Shown: positions 56,827-64,000 of the stretch, in pieces
Layout: the number at the start of each line of letters is the position of its first letter
How positions within the stretch are numbered: the stretch's first letter is position 1
DNA from: Devosia enhydra
GTDB taxonomy: Bacteria; Pseudomonadota; Alphaproteobacteria; Rhizobiales; Devosiaceae
Direction of reading: 5' to 3'
Length of the DNA stretch: 64,000 nt
NCBI RefSeq assembly: GCF_900119845.1
Contig: NZ_FPKU01000002.1
Coordinates: 206,055 to 270,054, forward strand
Notes under the pieces: model-generated
Database searches by the model: none
What the model saw: only the letters and a program-made list of their open reading frames with translations
What the model was told of the DNA's origin: nothing
Made by a program: the position numbers and the translations under genes

Positions 56827-56830
<4 letters not shown>
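55973..56830 (-). CDS. D-galactarolactone isomerase-like amidohydrolase
   Basis: The 285-residue amidohydrolase-2 protein is very similar in wording to the Agrobacterium galactarolactone isomerase. It has GTIDTQMHVYMPGFPS, RVVITQGNAHGLDNANVLAC, SRWILDHHGKFFAGIRPDD and RIIWGTNWPHNGARRTADYP. That enzyme moves the lactone ring of D-galactaro-1,5-lactone to the 1,4 form. The gene order with the cycloisomerase and dehydratase is the same as I recall in Agrobacterium. It is last in the operon. Confidence 0.9.
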
Positions 56831-58880
<2,050 letters not shown>

Positions 58881-58917
58881 TCAGAACCGGTAAGTTGCCT
58901 CTCACCTACAATTGGGT

Positions 58918-58946
58918 CTTACATGTGTCAATTGTTATCTTACAAG
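58918..58946. promoter_or_regulatory. FadR-type operator repeats before kdgD
   Basis: CTTACATGTGTCAA (58918-58931) and TATCTTACAAG (58936-58946) lie in the gap between the GntR stop and kdgD. The first is close to the reverse complement of TTGACATGTAAG at 59769-59780, and the second repeats TATCTTACA at about 59724. These shared motifs are likely binding sites of the adjacent FadR-type regulator. Confidence 0.55.
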
Positions 58947-59684
58947 TTAGGCGGTCGCACCCCGCAGCAGCGCCCGGTATCGCTGCTGGCTGCCACTCAG
59001 ATGCTGCCGCATCGCGTCACGCGCCGCCGAATCGTCGCCGGCGGAGACCGCCTCGGCGATGCTCTGGTGCTCGGCAAGGATGGAATGGAGATAATTGGGC
59101 GCCACCGGCGCGTCGGTGCCCGGCTCGGCCTGCACGGCCCGGCGCGGAATAGCCGACTTGCCCAGAAGATCGAGAAATTCGGGAAAGCGCGGATTGTTCG
59201 TGGCCTCGGCGATGGCCCTGTGAAAGGCGAAGTCGGCATCGGCCGAACGCACGCCCTGCTCCACCTGCTGCACCAGCGCATTGTGCGCCCGGAAGATCTC
59301 CTCCTCCTGCATGGGTGATCGGCGCAGGGCAGCGAGCCCGGCGGCTTCGATCTCCACCGCCGAGCGCAGTTCAAGTGTCTCCAGCATCGATGAAATTCGC
59401 GCCTGGTCGATAGCCTTGAAAGCAAAAGACGTCGCGGCTGTGCGGGCGCGGACGAAGACACCCGCCCCCTGGCGCGATTCGAGCACGCCATCGGCCTGCA
59501 GGCTCGCCACGGCTTCGCGGATCACGGGCCGACTGACCGAGAAGCGGGCCGAGAGTTCCGCCTGGGAGGGCAGCTTTGCCCCGATGTCGAAGCGCCCCGC
59601 GGCGATGTCGCTGCGCAGCTCGTCGATGACCCGCCCGACCAGCCCGCCGCGCGCGCGGCTCTCCACACTCTGGACTGGGGACAT
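58947..59684 (-). CDS. FadR-like GntR regulator (FCD domain)
   Basis: The 245-residue product has GRVIDELRSDIAAGRFDIGA, then FSVSRPVIREAVASLQADGV, and an FCD domain with DADFAFHRAIAEATNN and LAEHQSIAEAVSAGD. It lies between the galactarate genes and a divergent ABC importer, with repeated motifs on both sides. It is the likely local regulator responding to a sugar acid. Confidence 0.92.
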   Translation of the reverse strand: MSPVQSVESRARGGLVGRVIDELRSDIAAGRFDIGAKLPSQAELSARFSVSRPVIREAVASLQADGVLESRQGAGVFVRARTAATSFAFKAIDQARISSMLETLELRSAVEIEAAGLAALRRSPMQEEEIFRAHNALVQQVEQGVRSADADFAFHRAIAEATNNPRFPEFLDLLGKSAIPRRAVQAEPGTDAPVAPNYLHSILAEHQSIAEAVSAGDDSAARDAMRQHLSGSQQRYRALLRGATA

Positions 59685-59723
59685 GATCGATCTCCACGCT
59701 GACCACCAACCCTAGCGCAAGGC

Positions 59724-59780
59724 TATCTTACAGGAAAGCCAGATTTTCGCTCACTCATATTACAAGCATTGACATGTAAG
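59724..59780. promoter_or_regulatory. FadR-type operator repeats in divergent promoter
   Basis: TATCTTACAGG at about 59724, ATATTACAAG at about 59757 and TTGACATGTAAG at 59769-59780 repeat the half-site CTTACA/TGTAAG also found before kdgD. They sit between the GntR gene and the rightward ABC importer, so both may be controlled. Confidence 0.5.
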
Positions 59781-59899
59781 CTGTCCACCCATAGTCTCAC
59801 CGTGGGATGACACAGGCTGCGGCCGCGATATGCGTGGGATAACCGGGATATCTGCCCGGATCGGCTCTGCGGCGCTGGTGGTCATGAAAGGGAGGTAAT

Positions 59900-61417
59900 A
59901 TGACTTTGGGTACCAAGAAGAACTGGTCGAGCGGCATCCTTGCCCTGACCATGACGGCAGCCATCGCCGGATCGGCCGGCGCAGCCGAGGGCGAACTGGT
60001 GATCGCCCTGCCCTCCGCGCCGACCTCGGTCGACGCCTGCGACGACAGCACCAACGCCAATGCGCGCGTGCTGCGCGGCAATGTGGTCGAGGCCCTGACC
60101 CGCCTCAATCCCGATGCCGGCGGCGAAGTTCTGCCTCTGCTGGCCACGGAATGGACGCGGGTGGACGACACCAACTGGCTGTTCACCCTGCGTGATGGCG
60201 TGACCTTCCATGATGGCGCCAAGCTCGATGCCGAGGCGGCCGTCTATGCCATCAACCGCATCATGAATGCCGAGCTCAACTGCAATACCCTGCCGCTCAT
60301 CCGCACGCCCACCAAGGCGTCGGTGGAAAGCGAGATGGTCGTGCGCATCACCACCGAGGCGCCCGATCCGATCGTTCCCGCGCGCATGGCCTATATCGAC
60401 CTGCCCTCGCCCAGCACCCCGCTCAACGCCAAGGCCGAAACGCCGGTGGGAACGGGCCCCTATAAGTTCGTGTCGCGCGATCCGGGCCAGTCCATCGTGC
60501 TCGAGGCCATCGACGGCTACTGGGGCGAGCCCGTCGCCTTCGCCAAGGCCACCTATGTGTGGCGCGGCGAGCCGACGATCCGTGCCGCCATGGTCAAGAC
60601 GGGCGAAGCCGACATCGCCATCGACATTCCCTATCACGAGGCGCAGGGCCAGCCCAACGCCCAGGAATACTCCACCAACAGCGTGTTCTTCCTGCGCCCC
60701 ATGATCCAGAAGGCGCCCTTCGATGACCTGCGCGTGCGCCAGGCGCTCGTTTCGGCCATCGACAAGGACCTGCTGACCGAAGTGCTGATGGAGAACTCGG
60801 CCACGCCGGCTTCCCAGCTCGTCAGCCCGCTGATCAATGGCTACCTGCCCGACTACGAGGGCCTCGGCTATGATCTCGATAAGGCCAAGGCCCTGCTCGC
60901 CGAAGCCAAGGCCGATGGCGTGGCCGTCGACACTCCGATCGAGCTGATCTCGCGCACCGACCTGTTCAGCGGCGTCGGCGAGGTGTCCCAGGCCATCCAG
61001 CAGATGCTCGAGGCGGCCGGCTTCACGGTCAAGCTCGTCTCGGTGGACTCGGTCGCCTGGAGCCCCTGGGCCCGCAAGCCCGATTCCCTCACCCAGCCGG
61101 TCAACCTGCTGACCGTGACGCACGACAATATCTCGGGCGACGCCTCGATGTCGTTCCCGACCTATTTCGGCACCGAAGCGCGCCTCAGCATGTCGACGGA
61201 TGCCGAACTGCACGCCCGCCTGATGGAAGCCGCGACCCTCGTCGGCGAGGAGCGCACGGCCGCCTATCGCGCCATCGCCGAAACGGCCTATGGGCAGGAG
61301 ATCATCGTACCGATCGCCGCCCTGCAGAGCCGCCTCTTGACCTCCGGCAAGGTGTCCTACGAGGCCAATGGCTTCACCGACATCGAGATCCACCTCTCGG
61401 ACGTGACGCACAAATAA
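59900..61417 (+). CDS. dipeptide-type ABC solute-binding protein (SBP_bac_5)
   Basis: The 505-residue product has a signal peptide with cleavage near GSAGAAEG. Family motifs are NWLFTLRDGVTFHDGAKLDA and RVRQALVSAIDKDLLTEVLM. GGGAGG lies just before the ATG. First gene of an importer. Its location suggests a sugar acid or its oligomers, or a co-occurring nutrient, as ligand; this is inference. Confidence 0.92.
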   Translation: MTLGTKKNWSSGILALTMTAAIAGSAGAAEGELVIALPSAPTSVDACDDSTNANARVLRGNVVEALTRLNPDAGGEVLPLLATEWTRVDDTNWLFTLRDGVTFHDGAKLDAEAAVYAINRIMNAELNCNTLPLIRTPTKASVESEMVVRITTEAPDPIVPARMAYIDLPSPSTPLNAKAETPVGTGPYKFVSRDPGQSIVLEAIDGYWGEPVAFAKATYVWRGEPTIRAAMVKTGEADIAIDIPYHEAQGQPNAQEYSTNSVFFLRPMIQKAPFDDLRVRQALVSAIDKDLLTEVLMENSATPASQLVSPLINGYLPDYEGLGYDLDKAKALLAEAKADGVAVDTPIELISRTDLFSGVGEVSQAIQQMLEAAGFTVKLVSVDSVAWSPWARKPDSLTQPVNLLTVTHDNISGDASMSFPTYFGTEARLSMSTDAELHARLMEAATLVGEERTAAYRAIAETAYGQEIIVPIAALQSRLLTSGKVSYEANGFTDIEIHLSDVTHK

Positions 61418-61450
61418 CAGCGCCACGGCCTCATCGACCGGAAGACAGAA

Positions 61451-62368
61451 ATGCTGAAATTCCTCAGTGTGCGGTTGACCACCAGCCTTGTTGCGCTGCT
61501 CGGCGTGATGGTGATGGTGTTCTTTCTCGCACGGCTCACCGGCAGTCCGGCGGCCCTCTATCTTCCGGTTGATGCCACCGATGCGATGGTCGAGGCCTTC
61601 AATCGCCAGAACGGTCTCGACCAGCCCCTCCTCGTCCAGTTCACCAACTTCGTCAGCAATGCGCTGCGATTCGATTTCGGGCAGTCCATCGCCCAGCAGC
61701 GCCCCGCATCGGTCGCGGCGCTTTCAGCCATGCCGCAGACCATCCTTCTGGCTGCGATCTCGATGGGGCTGACCCTGCTGCTGGCCATTCCGCTCGGCAC
61801 CTTCGCCGCCTTGCGCCCCAATTCGGCGATCGACCGCGCCATCACGACCTTTTCGCTGTTTGTCGCGAGCATTCCCGATTTCTGGTTCGCCCTGGTGTGC
61901 GTGCTGGTCTTCTCGGTCAATCTGGGCTGGCTGCCCACGTCGGGCCAGGGCAGCCTGCTCTCCTGGATCCTTCCGGTCGCCACGGTCATGCTGCACCCGG
62001 TGGGTGTCATCACCCAGGTGGTGCGCGGCGCCATGCTCGAGACGCTTAACGCCGGCTACGTGCAGAATGCACGGGCCCGCGGATACTCCTGGAAGCGCCT
62101 TGCCTTCCGGCATGCCCTGCGCAACGCCGCCCTGCCCATCATAACCATTGCCGGGGACCGCGCCGGCGGCATGGTCAACGGCGCCGTCATCGTCTCGGCG
62201 GTCTTTGCCTGGCCCGGCATCGGCCAGGTGCTGGTCGACGCCGTCTACAACCGCGACTTCGCGGTCATCCAGGCCGGCGTGTTCGTGGTGGGTATCGCCG
62301 TGATCCTGCTCAATATCCTCGTCGACCTCATCTATGCGGTGGCCGACCCCCGCATCCGGATTTCCTGA
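61451..62368 (+). CDS. dipeptide-type ABC permease (DppB-like)
   Basis: The 305-residue permease has the coupling loop GYVQNARARGYSWKRLAFRH and the C-terminal LIYAVADPRIRIS. It is 33 bases after the binding protein gene and one base before the next permease. Confidence 0.94.
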   Translation: MLKFLSVRLTTSLVALLGVMVMVFFLARLTGSPAALYLPVDATDAMVEAFNRQNGLDQPLLVQFTNFVSNALRFDFGQSIAQQRPASVAALSAMPQTILLAAISMGLTLLLAIPLGTFAALRPNSAIDRAITTFSLFVASIPDFWFALVCVLVFSVNLGWLPTSGQGSLLSWILPVATVMLHPVGVITQVVRGAMLETLNAGYVQNARARGYSWKRLAFRHALRNAALPIITIAGDRAGGMVNGAVIVSAVFAWPGIGQVLVDAVYNRDFAVIQAGVFVVGIAVILLNILVDLIYAVADPRIRIS

Positions 62369-62369
62369 C

Positions 62370-63308
62370 ATGGCCATTTCAGACCTCGCCGTTACGCGGC
62401 CCGCGCGCTCGAGCGGCAGGATCGGAGAGACACTGGCGCAACTCTCCCGCTCTCCGCTCGCCTTCATCTCGGCCATCGTGCTCGTGGCGCTGGTGCTCGT
62501 CGCAGTGATCGGGGCGCCGCTGCTGCGCGATTTCGCCAATACGCAGAATCTGCGCCTGCGCTTTTTCCCGCCCTTCTCGCTCGAGCATGGCTGGGGCTAT
62601 GTGCTGGGTGCCGATGCCCTGGGCCGCAGCATCCTGGCCCAGCTGATCGTGGGCGCGCGCACCAGTTTCCTCGTTGCCGGGGCCACCGTCGCGGTCGCTT
62701 CGATCACCGGCATGACCATCGGCATGGTCAGCGGCTATTTCGGCGGCATTGTCGACGCCGTCCTGATGCGCATCAGCGACATCATTGTCACTGTGCCGTC
62801 CCTGCTGCTGGCACTGGCCGTGCTGTTCGTCCTCGAGCCCAGCGTCGTCAATCTCGTGCTGGTGCTCGCCATCGCCCGCCTGCCGGTCTACCTGCGCGTG
62901 TCACGGGCGCAGACCCTGGAGCTGCGCGAGCGCGTCTTCGTGGAATCCTCGCGTGCGCTCGGTACCAGCGACGCCGCCATCATCTGGCGCGACATCCGCC
63001 CGCTCGTCGTGCCGACGGTCATGACCGTGGCCATGCTGGAACTGGCGAGCGTCATGCTGGCTGCCGCCGGCCTCAGCTTTCTCGGGGTCGGCCTGCAACG
63101 TCCGGACGTCGACTGGGGCACGCTGGTTTCCGAGGGCCGCGAATATCTGACGCGGGCCTGGTGGGCGACCGTTTTCCCCGGCACCGCCATCCTCATCACC
63201 GCCCTTAGCGCCAATCTCCTGTCCAACTGGATGCGGGCCAATGCCGATCCGTTGCAGGCTGCCGCCATGGAGCCGACCTCATCGCGCGAAGAGGCGGCCC
63301 GGTCATGA
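62370..63308 (+). CDS. dipeptide-type ABC permease (DppC-like)
   Basis: The 312-residue permease has VLGADALGRSILAQLIVGAR and the coupling loop VESSRALGTSDAAIIWRDIR. ATG 62370 starts one base after the preceding stop. Its end overlaps the ATPase start. Confidence 0.94.
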   Translation: MAISDLAVTRPARSSGRIGETLAQLSRSPLAFISAIVLVALVLVAVIGAPLLRDFANTQNLRLRFFPPFSLEHGWGYVLGADALGRSILAQLIVGARTSFLVAGATVAVASITGMTIGMVSGYFGGIVDAVLMRISDIIVTVPSLLLALAVLFVLEPSVVNLVLVLAIARLPVYLRVSRAQTLELRERVFVESSRALGTSDAAIIWRDIRPLVVPTVMTVAMLELASVMLAAAGLSFLGVGLQRPDVDWGTLVSEGREYLTRAWWATVFPGTAILITALSANLLSNWMRANADPLQAAAMEPTSSREEAARS

Positions 63309-64000
63309 CCGCACCCTCCCAACCGCTGCTCGAGATTGCCGGCCTCAAGGTCCAGTTCGGCCAGACCAAGGCCGTGCGCGGCATCGATCTCAGCGTGATG
63401 CCGGGCGAAGCCGTCGCCGTGCTGGGGGAATCCGGCTCGGGCAAGAGCGTCACCGGCAAGGCCATCATGGGCCTCATCAACCGGCCCGGCCGGGTCGAGG
63501 GGACCGTGGCCTTCGAGGGCCGCAATCTCGTGGGCCGCAGCGAGCGCGACCTCGCCGCCATCCGTGGACCGGGCATCGCCATGGTGTTCCAGGATTCCCT
63601 CGATGCGCTCAATCCGGTCTATTCGGTGGGCAACCAGATCATGGAAATCCTCACGGTCCGGCTCGGCTGGGACCGTGGGCGCGCCCGTGAGGAAGCCATC
63701 CGCCTCATGGAGCAGGTGGGGATCAAGGAGGCGGAAACGCGGCTGGGCGACTATCCGCATCAGTTCTCGGGCGGCATGCGCCAGCGCATCTGCATCGCCA
63801 TGGCCATTGCGCTCAAGCCGCGGCTGCTCATCGCCGATGAACCCACGACCGCGCTCGACGTCACCGTCCAGGCCGGCATCCTGAGGCTGATCAACGCACT
63901 GCGCCAAGAGAGCGGCATGGCGCTGCTCTTTGTCACCCACGATCTGGCCGTGGCGCGGCAGGTCGCGACCTCGCTGGTGGTGATGTATGCCGGGCGGGTC
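63305..64000 (+). CDS. dipeptide-type ABC ATPase, partial at right edge
   Basis: The first 232 codons of an OppD/DppD-like ATPase are present. They include Walker [23 protein letters not shown], signature FSGGMRQRICIAMAIA, Walker [15 protein letters not shown] and H-loop FVTHDLAVA. The C-terminus lies beyond the window. A partner ATPase is probably next. Confidence 0.95.
   Translation, partial: MTAPSQPLLEIAGLKVQFGQTKAVRGIDLSVMPGEAVAVLGESGSGKSVTGKAIMGLINRPGRVEGTVAFEGRNLVGRSERDLAAIRGPGIAMVFQDSLDALNPVYSVGNQIMEILTVRLGWDRGRAREEAIRLMEQVGIKEAETRLGDYPHQFSGGMRQRICIAMAIALKPRLLIADEPTTALDVTVQAGILRLINALRQESGMALLFVTHDLAVARQVATSLVVMYAGRV

Overview
The window looks like a chromosome segment of a high-GC alphaproteobacterium, most likely Hyphomicrobiales (Devosia/Agrobacterium-like). 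The evidence is GC-rich coding with many ATGA start/stop overlaps, an Agrobacterium-type galactarate pathway, FixK/FNR-type boxes and many ABC solute importers. No rRNA, tRNA or CRISPR array was seen. The genus is inferred, not shown.

0-2.3 kb: scarred edge with a partial TerB-like gene, a decayed serine recombinase and a small STM3941-like membrane protein. 2.3-9.1 kb (minus): Na+-translocating NADH:quinone oxidoreductase operon nqrABCDEF-apbE-nqrM plus a CBS protein. NqrB is very short and lacks the covalent-FMN motif. 9.3-18 kb: micro-oxic/anaerobic block with a monohaem cytochrome c, three universal stress proteins, DUF502 and DUF6544 proteins, and an operon for a tetrahaem cytochrome c, a Tat-exported flavoprotein reductase and an SDR. 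Five FNR/FixK-like boxes (TTGAY-N4-RTCAA type) lie in front of these units, so they probably form one low-oxygen regulon.

18-20.3 kb: an exported alpha/beta hydrolase and a chimeric gene carrying a DUF1684 tail. 20.6-33.2 kb: a dipeptide-type ABC importer with two flavoenzymes, an FMN reductase and a two-domain hydrolase on the minus strand. Divergent from it are an Rrf2 regulator and a further FAD/NAD(P) protein. This resembles an uptake and oxidation locus for a small organic, possibly organosulfur, compound. 33.2-36.0 kb: TctA remnant, TetR-SDR pair with a clear operator, and a shattered DUF488 pseudogene.

36.3-45.7 kb: the most striking unit. It encodes a ~1990-residue DUF4011-helicase-Vsr-DUF3320 protein followed by an Mre11/SbcD-like nuclease and an SbcC/SMC-like ATPase. 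The first two are intact. The third is broken by two frameshifts and lacks its C-terminal ATPase half. It is a candidate anti-phage or DNA-processing system in decay.

46-64 kb: catabolic transport loci. These are a GntR regulator with a NitT/TauT-type ABC importer and a fumarylacetoacetate hydrolase-family enzyme; a CUT1 sugar importer with a LacI-type operator and an MBL-fold hydrolase; and the galactarate branch of oxidative galacturonate degradation (galactarolactone isomerase, galactarolactone cycloisomerase, keto-deoxy-galactarate dehydratase) with a FadR-type regulator. Divergent from the last is a dipeptide-type ABC importer that runs off the right edge.
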